DNA of 64,000 nucleotides from Opitutia bacterium (GTDB taxonomy: Bacteria > Verrucomicrobiota > Verrucomicrobiia > Opitutales > UBA953). This document shows, one piece after another, positions 48,876 through 57,744 of this stretch (its first letter is position 1; every line of letters starts with the position of its first letter). The stretch is from contig BGOM01000021.1 of NCBI GenBank assembly GCA_003569245.1, forward strand, positions 62,001 through 126,000, read 5' to 3'. The translations under genes were made by a program, and so were the position numbers. The notes beneath the pieces are model-generated. The model saw only the letters and a program-made list of their open reading frames with translations. It searched no databases and was not told where the DNA came from.

Positions 48876-49916
48876 ATGCAGCAGCAGCTCGCCCAACTCG
48901 TCGCCGCCGCCACCCAGGAAGCCTCCGCCGTCGCCACCCGCGCCGAGCTCGAAGCCTTCAAGGCGCGCGTCGTCGGCCCCAACGGCTCCCTGACCCAGGT
49001 GATGAAGGGGATGGCCACCCTCTCGAAGGAAGAACGCCCGGTCGTCGGCAAGCTCATCAACGAGGCGAAGAAGTCCGTCGAGGAACTCCTCGCCGCCCTC
49101 CTGGTGAAGGTCGAGAACGCCGAGATCGCCGCCGCCCTCGGCGCGTCCGTCGACCCGACCCTGCCGAGTCCCGACGCTCCCGCCGGTTCGCTCCACCCGC
49201 TCTCCCGCACCCGCGAGCGCATCCTGGCCTCCTTCCGCAAGCTGGGCTTCGTCGTCGCCGACGGCCCCGAGGTCGAGACGGAGTGGCATTGCTTCGACGC
49301 GCTCAACACCCCGGCCGACCACCCGGCCCGCGACATGCAGGACACGCTCTACATGCCGAAGGCGTTCCGCTCCGCCGACGCCCCGCGCAAGGCTGACGAG
49401 GCCATCCTCCTCCGCACGCACACCTCCAGCGTGCAGGTCCGCACGATGCTCTCGCGGAAGCCGCCGTTCCGCATCGTCGCCCCGGGCCGCTGCTTCCGCC
49501 GCGACGCGGTCGACGCGACCCACTCCGCCAACTTCCACCAGGTCGAAGGGCTCTGGATCGACCGCCACGTGACGCTCGCCGACCTCCGCGGCGTGCTCGA
49601 CTTCTTCGTGAAGGAGACCTTCGGCGCCGACGCCGAGATCCGCCTGCGCCCGTCCTTCTTCCCGTTCACGGAGCCGTCCTTCGAGATGGACCTCCGCTCG
49701 CCCAACCTGGGCCGTCTCTCCGACCGCTGGCTGGAGATCATGGGCTGCGGCCTGGTCGACCCGAAGGTCCTCGAGCTCTGCGGTCTTGATCCGAAGGAAT
49801 GGTCGGGCCTCGCCTTCGGCCTCGGCCTCGAGCGCATCGCGATGCTGGTCCACGGCATCGACGACATCCGCCATTTCTACAACAACGACACGCGCTTCCT
49901 GCGCCAGTTCGCCTAA
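48876..49916 (+). CDS. pheS: Phenylalanyl-tRNA synthetase alpha subunit
   Basis: HPLSRTRERILASFRKLGFVVADGPEVETEWHCFDALN, LLRTHTSSVQVRTM, GRCFRRDAVDATHSANFHQVEGLWID, GLGLERIAML. Confidence 0.96.
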   Translation: MQQQLAQLVAAATQEASAVATRAELEAFKARVVGPNGSLTQVMKGMATLSKEERPVVGKLINEAKKSVEELLAALLVKVENAEIAAALGASVDPTLPSPDAPAGSLHPLSRTRERILASFRKLGFVVADGPEVETEWHCFDALNTPADHPARDMQDTLYMPKAFRSADAPRKADEAILLRTHTSSVQVRTMLSRKPPFRIVAPGRCFRRDAVDATHSANFHQVEGLWIDRHVTLADLRGVLDFFVKETFGADAEIRLRPSFFPFTEPSFEMDLRSPNLGRLSDRWLEIMGCGLVDPKVLELCGLDPKEWSGLAFGLGLERIAMLVHGIDDIRHFYNNDTRFLRQFA

Positions 49917-49919
49917 GTC

Positions 49920-52355
49920 ATGAAAGTCTCCTTCCAAGCCCTCTCCCGTCACCTCGACCTCGCCGGCGTCACCGCCGAGCGCGTCGCGGAAGTCCTCCCG
50001 ATGCTCGGCCTCGAGGTGGAGTCGGTCACGACCTTCGGCCTCGCCCCGCTGCCCCTCGTGGTGGTCGGCGAGATCAAGTCCTTCGAGAAGCACCCGAAGG
50101 CCGACCGCCTCAGCGTCTGCCAGGTCGACGCGGGCGAGGGCTCGCTCCGCCAGATCGTCTGCGGCGCCAAGAATTTCAAGGCCGGCGACCGCGTGCCGGT
50201 CGCGCTGCCGGGCACGCTGATGCCGGGTGGTTTCGAGATCAAGGTCTCGAAGCTCCGCGACGTCGACTCGGCGGGCATGATGTGCTCCTCCGAGGAACTC
50301 GGCCTCGGCAAGGGCGAGGACGGCCTCCTCATCCTGACGCCGCGCCAGCCGGCCGTCGGCACGCCGCTCAACTCCCTCTACGGCGCTCCGGACACGGTGC
50401 TCGAGATTTCCGTCACGCCGAACCGCGGCGATTGCCTCGGTATCCGCGGCGTCGCCCGCGACCTCGCCGCCGCGCTGGGCCTCACGCTCAAGCCGCTCAC
50501 GGTGAAGACCGCCGCCGGCCTCGCCGCCGCTCCGTCCGCCGCCGACGCGGTGAAGTTCGTCCGCTCGTCCTCCGAGTTCTGCCCTTACTACACGCTCCGC
50601 ACGCTCAAGAACGTGAAGGTCGGCCCGAGCCCCGAATGGCTCCGCCGCGACCTCGAGGCCGCCGGCCTCCGTCCGATCAACAACGTGGTCGACATCACGA
50701 ACTGGGTGCTCCTCGAACTGGGCCAGCCGCTCCACGCGTTCGACGCGAACAAGGTTTCCGAAGGCATCGAAGCCCGCCCGGCCCGCGAAGGCGAAGAGAT
50801 CGTCCTGCTCGACGGCAAGAAGGTGAAGCTCGAGCCCGGCGTCTGCGTCATCGCCGACGCCCGGCGTCCGCTCGTCGTCGCCGGCGTGATGGGTGGCGCC
50901 GATGCCGGCGTGACCGAGTCCACGACCGACGTCCTCCTGGAGGCCGCCTGGTTCCGCCCTGGCGAGATCCGCCGCGTCGCCCGCCGCATCGGCGTCTCCA
51001 CCGATTCCTCCCACCGCTTCGCCCGTGACGTGGATCCGGCCGGCGTCGAGCTCGCCTCGCGCCTCGCCACGGACCTCCTCATCGAACTCGCCGGCGCCCA
51101 GGTGGTCGGCCCCGCGATCGCCGTCGGCCAGCCGCCGCGCGCCGACGTCACGATCGACCTCCCCGCCGGCTACGTCGCCGCGAAGCTCGGCACGCCGGTC
51201 GCCGATGCCGATGTCTCCGCCGCCTTCGCCCGCCTGGGTTTCACGGTGAAGCCCTCCGCCGCCGGCTGCTCGGTGCTGGTGCCTTCGTTCCGCTCCGACG
51301 TGACCCGTCCGATCGACCTGGTCGAGGAATTCATCCGCATCCACGGCACCGACAAGGTGCCCGCCGGCCGGCCGATCGCCCCGCTGCCGGGCGAGGAGGA
51401 CGCGCTGACGTCCGTCTTCACCCGCGAAGTCTCGGCCCGCCTCGTCGGCGCCGGTTTCACGGAGTGCTGCCACTACTCGCTGCGCGACGCCGCGGAGCTC
51501 GAACGCACCCTCGGCGCCGACCAGGCCGCCCGGGTCGCGATGGACAACCCGCTCACGGCCGAACAGACGCACCTCCGCGCGTCGCTCGTCCCGGGCCTCG
51601 CCGGCGCGCTCGCCCTCAACCTCTCGGTCCACGCCGATCCCCGCGGCCTCTTCGAGGTCGGCACGGTCTTCCGCCCGCAGGCCGACGGCACGGTCCGTGA
51701 ATTCCTCTCGGTCGCCTTCGCGATCGTCGCCGAACCGGTCACGCGTTCCTGGAAGTCCCGCGAGGCTTTCGACGGCCTCCGTGCCAAGCGCCTCCTGCAG
51801 GACGCCGCCGCGCTCGCCGGCGTCGCCGCCGTCCGGCTTTCGTTCGGCACCGCGACGGGCGGTCTCTGGCAGGCCGACCACGCCGCCGCCCTCGTCGACC
51901 GCGGCCGCGCCGCGGAAGGCGCCTGCGGTGTCCTCGACCTCCGCTGGACGCGCTCGCTCGGCCTGAAGAGCTCGGTCATCGCCGGCGAAGTCTGCTTCCC
52001 GCGCGCGGCCTTCGCCGAAGCCCGCAAGACCCCGCGCTTCGAAGCCTTCTCCTCCTTCCCGCCCGTCACGAAGGACGTCGCGGTCATCGTCCCGGTCGGC
52101 GTCGCCGCCGCCGAGGTCGAAAGCCGCGTCCGTCAGGGCGCGTCCAAGGCCGCCGGCAAGGAGTTCGCCCTGGAGTCGGTCAGCTGCTTCGACGTCTTCA
52201 CCGGCCCGGGCCTGCCCGAAGGCCACCGCAGCCTCGCCTTCGAGCTCCGCTGGCGTCATGCGGCCCGCACCCTCACCGACGAGGAGACCAACCAGGCCCT
52301 CGGCGTCGTCATCGCCACGCTCGAGAAGGGCGCCGGCTGGACCGTCCGCCGCTGA
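49920..52355 (+). CDS. pheT: Phenylalanyl-tRNA synthetase beta subunit
   Basis: N-terminal OB fold (KHPKADRLSVCQVDAG, QIVCGAKNFKAGDRVPVALPG), B3/B4 and C-terminal FDX-ACB (GHRSLAFELRWRHAARTLTDEETNQ). Confidence 0.96.
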   Translation: MKVSFQALSRHLDLAGVTAERVAEVLPMLGLEVESVTTFGLAPLPLVVVGEIKSFEKHPKADRLSVCQVDAGEGSLRQIVCGAKNFKAGDRVPVALPGTLMPGGFEIKVSKLRDVDSAGMMCSSEELGLGKGEDGLLILTPRQPAVGTPLNSLYGAPDTVLEISVTPNRGDCLGIRGVARDLAAALGLTLKPLTVKTAAGLAAAPSAADAVKFVRSSSEFCPYYTLRTLKNVKVGPSPEWLRRDLEAAGLRPINNVVDITNWVLLELGQPLHAFDANKVSEGIEARPAREGEEIVLLDGKKVKLEPGVCVIADARRPLVVAGVMGGADAGVTESTTDVLLEAAWFRPGEIRRVARRIGVSTDSSHRFARDVDPAGVELASRLATDLLIELAGAQVVGPAIAVGQPPRADVTIDLPAGYVAAKLGTPVADADVSAAFARLGFTVKPSAAGCSVLVPSFRSDVTRPIDLVEEFIRIHGTDKVPAGRPIAPLPGEEDALTSVFTREVSARLVGAGFTECCHYSLRDAAELERTLGADQAARVAMDNPLTAEQTHLRASLVPGLAGALALNLSVHADPRGLFEVGTVFRPQADGTVREFLSVAFAIVAEPVTRSWKSREAFDGLRAKRLLQDAAALAGVAAVRLSFGTATGGLWQADHAAALVDRGRAAEGACGVLDLRWTRSLGLKSSVIAGEVCFPRAAFAEARKTPRFEAFSSFPPVTKDVAVIVPVGVAAAEVESRVRQGASKAAGKEFALESVSCFDVFTGPGLPEGHRSLAFELRWRHAARTLTDEETNQALGVVIATLEKGAGWTVRR

Positions 52356-52360
52356 TCCCC

Positions 52361-52651
52361 ATGGCCGAAGGTTTCGACATCGACCACCTCGCGAAGCTCG
52401 CCCGACTCAGCCTCACGGCCGAGGAGAAGGCGCTCTACTCGGCGCAGCTCGGCCAGATCCTGGGCCACTTCCAGGCGCTGGCTGACGCCGACCTGCCCGC
52501 GACCATCGACGACGCTCGCGTGGTCGACGAAGCGGCCCTGCGCTCCGATGAGCCGGGGCCGGTCCTCGGCGCCGAAGCCGTCACCCGCGTCGCCCCCGCC
52601 TCGCGTGACGGGCAGATCTCCGTCCCGCGCGTCGTGGACGACGAATCCTGA
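52361..52651 (+). CDS. gatC: Aspartyl/glutamyl-tRNA amidotransferase subunit C
   Basis: IDHLAKLARLSLTAEEKALYSAQLGQILGHFQALADADL. Confidence 0.9.
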   Translation: MAEGFDIDHLAKLARLSLTAEEKALYSAQLGQILGHFQALADADLPATIDDARVVDEAALRSDEPGPVLGAEAVTRVAPASRDGQISVPRVVDDES

Positions 52652-52654
52652 GCC

Positions 52655-54112
52655 ATGGCCGACGCGCTCCATACCCTTTCCGCCGCCGAGCTCGGCCGCC
52701 GCCTCGCGGCCGGCACGCTCACGTCCCGTACCCTCTGCGAAGCCCTGCTCGCCCGCTACCAGGCGGTGAACGACAAGGTCGGCGCCTTCACGCACCTCGA
52801 CCAGGCCGACGTGCTCGCGCAGGCCGACGCTTCCGACGCCCGCCGTCAGGCCGGGCAGGGCAGGGGCCCGCTCGAAGGGATCCCGGTCGCGATCAAGGAC
52901 AATATCGCGGTGAAGGGCCAGCCGCTCACGTGCTCGAGCAAGATGCTCGCTCCGCTGGTGTCGCCTTACGACTCCCACGTCGCCGAACGTCTCCGTGCGG
53001 CCGGCGCGATCCTCTACGGTCGTCTGAACATGGACGAGTTCGCGATGGGGTCTTCCACGGAGAACTCCGCGCTCCGCAAGACGTTCAATCCTTGGGACCT
53101 CGCCCGCATCCCGGGCGGCTCTTCCGGCGGTAGCGCCGCGGCCCTCGCGGCCGGCCTGGTACCCCTTTCGCTCGGTTCCGATACCGGTGGCTCGATCCGC
53201 CAGCCCGCCTCGCATTGCGGCGTGGTCGGCCTCAAGCCCACCTACGGCCTCATCTCCCGCTTCGGTCTCGTGGCCTTCGCCTCGTCGCTCGACCAGATCG
53301 GTCCGATGGCCCGAAGCGTCGAGGACTGCGAACTGCTGCTCAACGCGCTGGCTTCGGCTGACGCTCGGGACATGACCTGCTTCGGTCCGTCCGACCGCGC
53401 GCTGACGCCGGCCGGTGACCCCAGGAAGTTCCGTATCGGCATCCCGAAGGGCTTCCTCGGCAAGGGCGTCGCCCCCGAGGTCGCCGCCGCGGTCAACGCC
53501 GCGGTCGAATTCTACCGCGCCCAAGGCTGCGCGATCTCCGAGGTCGAACTGCCCTCCGCCGACCTCGCGGTGCCGACCTATTACGTCGTCGCGACCGCCG
53601 AGGCTTCCTCGAACCTCGGCCGCTATGACGGCGTCCGCTACGGCCACCGCTCGTCCGTCGCCGGCACGCCGGTCGAGATGATGACGGCGAGCCGCTCCGA
53701 AGGCTTCGGCCCCGAGGTGAAGCGCCGTATCCTGCTCGGCACGTTCGTGCTCAGCGCCGGTTACGCCGACGCCTATTACGTCCGCGCCCTCCGCGCCCGC
53801 GCGAAGATCCGCGCCGAATACCTCGTCGCCCTCGCCGGCGTCGACGTGCTGCTCACCCCGACCGTCCCGACGCCCGCCTTCAAGGTCGGCGAGAAGGCCT
53901 CCGACCCGTTGCAGCTCTACCTCGAGGATATCTTCACGATCCCCGCCAACCTCGCCGGCCTCCCGGCGATCTCGGTGCCTTGCGGCAAGTCCGGCCACCT
54001 GCCGGTCGGTTTCCACCTCGTCGGAGCGCCGCTCTCCGAAGCCAAGCTCCTCGCCGCGGGCCGCCTCTTCGAGGCCGCCCATGGTTACGCCCACCAGCAA
54101 GCCGCCCTATGA
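52655..54112 (+). CDS. gatA: Aspartyl/glutamyl-tRNA amidotransferase subunit A
   Basis: Amidase signature: GIPVAIKDNIAVKG, GSSTENSALRKTFNPWDLARIPGGSSGGSAAALAAGLVPLSLGSDTGGSIRQPAS. Confidence 0.97.
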   Translation: MADALHTLSAAELGRRLAAGTLTSRTLCEALLARYQAVNDKVGAFTHLDQADVLAQADASDARRQAGQGRGPLEGIPVAIKDNIAVKGQPLTCSSKMLAPLVSPYDSHVAERLRAAGAILYGRLNMDEFAMGSSTENSALRKTFNPWDLARIPGGSSGGSAAALAAGLVPLSLGSDTGGSIRQPASHCGVVGLKPTYGLISRFGLVAFASSLDQIGPMARSVEDCELLLNALASADARDMTCFGPSDRALTPAGDPRKFRIGIPKGFLGKGVAPEVAAAVNAAVEFYRAQGCAISEVELPSADLAVPTYYVVATAEASSNLGRYDGVRYGHRSSVAGTPVEMMTASRSEGFGPEVKRRILLGTFVLSAGYADAYYVRALRARAKIRAEYLVALAGVDVLLTPTVPTPAFKVGEKASDPLQLYLEDIFTIPANLAGLPAISVPCGKSGHLPVGFHLVGAPLSEAKLLAAGRLFEAAHGYAHQQAAL

Positions 54113-55614
54113 GCAACGTACCCTCTGATTGGGAAGTCGTCATCGGCCTCGAGGTCCACGTCCAGCTGCGCACCCGCGCCAAGGTCTTCGCGTCGTCCCC
54201 GTGGGGCTTCGGCCAGGAGCCCAACGAGCAGGTCGACCCGGTCGTCCTCGGCCTCCCCGGCACGTTGCCGGTGGTGAACCGCGAGGCGGTCGAAAAATCC
54301 ATCCTCTTCGGGCTCGTCGTGGGCGCGGAGATCCCGGAGCGCTGCGCCTGGGACCGGAAGAACTATTTCTACCCGGATAATCCCAAGAACTACCAGCTCA
54401 CCCAGAAGGACTTCCCGGTCGTCGTCGGCGGCCAGGTCGAGATCGAGCTCCCGGGCGCCTCGCGTAACGTGATGGGCGAGCACAAGTTCATCCGTATCCA
54501 CCACGCGCACCTCGAGGAGGACGTGGGCAAGCTCAGCCACGCGGGCAGCGGCTCGCTGGTCGACTACAACCGCGCCGGCGTGCCGCTCCTCGAGATCGTC
54601 ACCGAGCCGGACCTCCGTTCCGCCGCCGAGGCCGAGGCTTTCCTTCGCTCCCTCGTCGCGATGCTCACCCAGGCCGGCGTGGCCGATTGCGACATGGAGA
54701 AGGGCCAGCTGCGCTGCGACTGCAACGTGTCCGTCCGGCGCCGGGGCGCCGAGAAGCTCGGTACCCGCACCGAGACCAAGAACCTCAACTCGATCTCGAG
54801 CGTCCGCGATACGGTCATCTACGAGACCGCCCGCCAGATCCGCGAACTCGAAGCCGGCCGTACGATCACCCAGGAAACCCGCGGCTGGAACGCCGAACTC
54901 GCCCGCGGCTATGTCCTCCGCGACAAGGAAGACGCCCACGACTACCGTTACTTCCCGGATCCGGATATCCCGACCCTGAAGATCTCCCGCGAGACCGTGG
55001 CGCGCCTCGCCAAGCAGGTTCCCGAGAACCTGTACGACCGCCAGCGTCGCTACGTCGAGAAACTCGGCCTGCCTTACACCGCCGCCTCGGTGCTGGTGAA
55101 CGACCGCGCCCTCGCCGAATGGTTCGAGGCCGCCGTGGCCGCGCACCCCGCCAACCCGTCCGGCATCGCCAACCTCGTCGCCAACGACCTGCTCCGCGAC
55201 CTCGCCGCCTCGGCGGGCGCCGCCGGTGCCTTCGATGAGTCCGCTTCCGCCCCGGTCTCGCTTTCATCCTGCCCGATCAAGCCCGCCCAGCTGGCCGGTC
55301 TGGTCAAACTGACCGATGACGGCGTGATCTCCAAGCAGCAGGCCAAGGAAGTCTTCGCCGAGATGTTCAAGACCGGTAAGGACGCCGCCGCCATCGTCGA
55401 CGCCAAGGGCCTCCGCCAGAACAGCGACACCGGCGAGCTCGAAAAAATCGTCCGGGAAGTCATCGCCGACCCGTCCGTGGCCAAGTCCATCGCCGAATAC
55501 CGCGCCGGCAACGAGAAGGCCATCAACGCGCTCAAGGGCCCGATCATGAAGCGCACGCAGGGCAAGGCCAACCCCGGCCTGATCGACCAGCTGCTCCGGA
55601 AGGCCCTCGGATGA
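54109..55614 (+). CDS. gatB: Aspartyl/glutamyl-tRNA amidotransferase subunit B
   Basis: WEVVIGLEVHVQLRTRAKVFAS, RKNYFYPDNPKNYQLTQKDFP, RIHHAHLEEDVGKLSH, DYNRAGVPLLEIVTEPDLRS; ATGA overlap with gatA. Confidence 0.97.
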   Translation: MSNVPSDWEVVIGLEVHVQLRTRAKVFASSPWGFGQEPNEQVDPVVLGLPGTLPVVNREAVEKSILFGLVVGAEIPERCAWDRKNYFYPDNPKNYQLTQKDFPVVVGGQVEIELPGASRNVMGEHKFIRIHHAHLEEDVGKLSHAGSGSLVDYNRAGVPLLEIVTEPDLRSAAEAEAFLRSLVAMLTQAGVADCDMEKGQLRCDCNVSVRRRGAEKLGTRTETKNLNSISSVRDTVIYETARQIRELEAGRTITQETRGWNAELARGYVLRDKEDAHDYRYFPDPDIPTLKISRETVARLAKQVPENLYDRQRRYVEKLGLPYTAASVLVNDRALAEWFEAAVAAHPANPSGIANLVANDLLRDLAASAGAAGAFDESASAPVSLSSCPIKPAQLAGLVKLTDDGVISKQQAKEVFAEMFKTGKDAAAIVDAKGLRQNSDTGELEKIVREVIADPSVAKSIAEYRAGNEKAINALKGPIMKRTQGKANPGLIDQLLRKALG

Positions 55615-56303
55615 GCGCCGCCGCCGCTTCCGAGTCGCCCTGGGCCGCCGGGGTCAAGGCCGCGCGCGACAACGCGCTCCCCTCGCTCCTGATCCTCCTG
55701 GCCGCGCTGGCTCTGGTCGTCAGTTATTACCAGGTGCCCGCCGTCCGCGCGTGGCTCGACGTCATCGGCGAGGTCAACCGGGCGAACCCCACCGCCTTCG
55801 CGATGCTCTGCACGGGCTTCTCGGCCGGCTTCATCCCGTGGGTCTTCCGGATGGCCTTCCCGAGCCTGCGGCCGGCCCGGCCCGGCCTCGATCTCCTCCA
55901 CAGCGTGCTTTGGTGGATGTTCATGGGCCTGATCGTGAGCTATTTCTATGCGCTCCAAGGCTGGTGGTTCGGCACCGAACCCTCCTGGCGCGTCGTGACC
56001 CTCAAGGTGCTGGTCGACCAATCCTTCTTCACGGTGCTCTGCGGGGCGCCCTTCAACGCGATTTCCCACCTCTGGAAGGACTCGAACTGGGACACCGCCA
56101 AGCTCCGGGCCGCGATGGGGCCGGGCTGGTATCGCCGTCTCGTCCTCCCGAACCTTCTGCCCAACTTCCTCGTCTGGTTCCCCGGTAACGCGCTTTTCTA
56201 CAGCATGCCGCCCGAGCTCCAGTTGCCGGTCGCCAACTGCATCGGCTGCTTCTGGGCCCTCATGTGCGTACGCATCGCGAAGCACTCGGGAGTGAAGGAG
56301 TGA
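55611..56303 (+). CDS. Multi-pass membrane protein, possibly Mpv17/PMP22-like
   Basis: Several TM segments; DQSFFTVLCGAPFNAI and NFLVWFPGNALFYSMPPELQLPVANCIGCFWALMCVRIA are weakly reminiscent of Mpv17 family motifs. ATGA overlap with gatB. Confidence 0.55.
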   Translation: MSAAAASESPWAAGVKAARDNALPSLLILLAALALVVSYYQVPAVRAWLDVIGEVNRANPTAFAMLCTGFSAGFIPWVFRMAFPSLRPARPGLDLLHSVLWWMFMGLIVSYFYALQGWWFGTEPSWRVVTLKVLVDQSFFTVLCGAPFNAISHLWKDSNWDTAKLRAAMGPGWYRRLVLPNLLPNFLVWFPGNALFYSMPPELQLPVANCIGCFWALMCVRIAKHSGVKE

Positions 56304-56520
56304 GAGGCTAGTTAGCTGGCACGCTGGCAAGTGGGCACGTGGGCAAGGAATTCAGTTAAGGGCGAGGGGCAGGCACCAGGGCCAGGGGCAGGAGAGGCAA
56401 CAGGTGCGATGCCGGCTAACCGATTAACAGGTCAGCGTATCAACTCAATCTGTCCCTGGCCCTTCCTGTATCTCCCCCGTGTCCCCTTGCCCCCGTGCCC
56501 CCAGTACCCTAATCTTCATC
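56304..56520. repeat. Word-repetitive inverted-repeat intergenic element 1
   Basis: GGGCACGTGGGCAAGG (56333-56348) pairs 15/16 with CCTTGCCCCCGTGCCC (56485-56500). Nested inside, AGGGCCAGGGGCAG (56378-56391) pairs 13/14 with CTGTCCCTGGCCCT (56450-56463). Confidence 0.7.
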
Positions 56521-57687
56521 ATGCTTCGCCTGTTCCTTCTGCTCGCCGTTGTCACGGCTTTAGCCGCCGAGCCCGCTGGCGAGTTCCGCGGAAGCCCGGA
56601 ACGTCCCTTCGCCATCCTGACCCGGCCGGTCCCGGAGGGCATCCATCTGGTCACGATCGCCTTCGGGGCCGAGGATATCGACTCCGTCACGACCGTGAAG
56701 GCCGAGGCCCGACGGCTGATCGCGCTGAACGTCGCTGTCCCGAAAGGACGCACCGAGACACGCCGCTTCCTCATCGACGTGCGCCGCCCCGAGTACGCCG
56801 GCGGACGCGTCGCCCTCAAGACGCGCGAAAGCGGCGCCCCGAACTGGGACGACCAGCTTTCGCTTGAGTTCATCGGGCCGACCGCCCGGGCCCGACTGGT
56901 CTCCGTCGAGCCCGCGCCCGCCGCGACCGTCCGGATCTTCCTGGCCGGGGACTCGACCGTCACGGACCAGTCGATCGAGCCTTACGTGGGCTGGGGGCAG
57001 GTGTTCCCGCTGTTCGTCGGCGACCGGGCCGTGGTCGCGAACCACGCCGAGTCAGGACGGGCGCTGCGGTCTTTCCAAGGCGAGCGTCGGTTCGACAAAA
57101 TCCTCGCGCAGCTCCGCCCGGGCGACTTCGTCCTCATCCAGTTCGGCCATAACGACCAGAAGGAGAAAGGGGAGGGGGTCGGCGCCTTCACGACGTACGC
57201 GGCCCGCCTGAAGGCTTACGTCGACGCCATCCAGGCCAAGGGCGGCCAGCCCGTGCTCGTCACCGCCGTCGCCCGGCGTCGCTTCGACCCGCCGGGCCAG
57301 GTCGTCGAGTCGCTCGGCGATTTCCCCGAGGCCGTCCGCCGCGTGGCCAAGGAACGCGGGCTCCCGCTGATCGACCTCAACACCGCCGCCAAGCAGGTCT
57401 ATCAGGCCCTCGGCGTCGAACGCAGCAAGCTCGCCCTGCTCCACTACCCGGCCAACACCTTCCCCGGCCAGACCGAGCCGCTCCGCGACGACACCCATTT
57501 CAGCGCCTACGGTGCCTACGAGATGGCACGCTGCGTCGCGGAGGGTATCCGCACAGGTGTACCCGAGCTGGCGGTCCACCTGGCTCCGTCGGTCAAGCCT
57601 TTCGATCCGACCCATCCCGACGACCCCGCTCAAGTGGTCATTCCCGCCAGTTCCTTGGTCAAGGGCGATAAGCCCGAGGGCAAATAA
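56521..57687 (+). CDS. Secreted SGNH/GDSL hydrolase, rhamnogalacturonan acetylesterase-like
   Basis: Signal peptide; IFLAGDSTVTDQ (block I), QFGHNDQKEKGEG (block III), DDTHFSAYGAYEMARCVAEGI (block V). Confidence 0.85.
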   Translation: MLRLFLLLAVVTALAAEPAGEFRGSPERPFAILTRPVPEGIHLVTIAFGAEDIDSVTTVKAEARRLIALNVAVPKGRTETRRFLIDVRRPEYAGGRVALKTRESGAPNWDDQLSLEFIGPTARARLVSVEPAPAATVRIFLAGDSTVTDQSIEPYVGWGQVFPLFVGDRAVVANHAESGRALRSFQGERRFDKILAQLRPGDFVLIQFGHNDQKEKGEGVGAFTTYAARLKAYVDAIQAKGGQPVLVTAVARRRFDPPGQVVESLGDFPEAVRRVAKERGLPLIDLNTAAKQVYQALGVERSKLALLHYPANTFPGQTEPLRDDTHFSAYGAYEMARCVAEGIRTGVPELAVHLAPSVKPFDPTHPDDPAQVVIPASSLVKGDKPEGK

Positions 57688-57744
57688 GCGCCGCGGGGCA
57701 TCCCTCGCTTGAATCCCCGTCGCGGATAGGCGAGGCTCGCCCTC

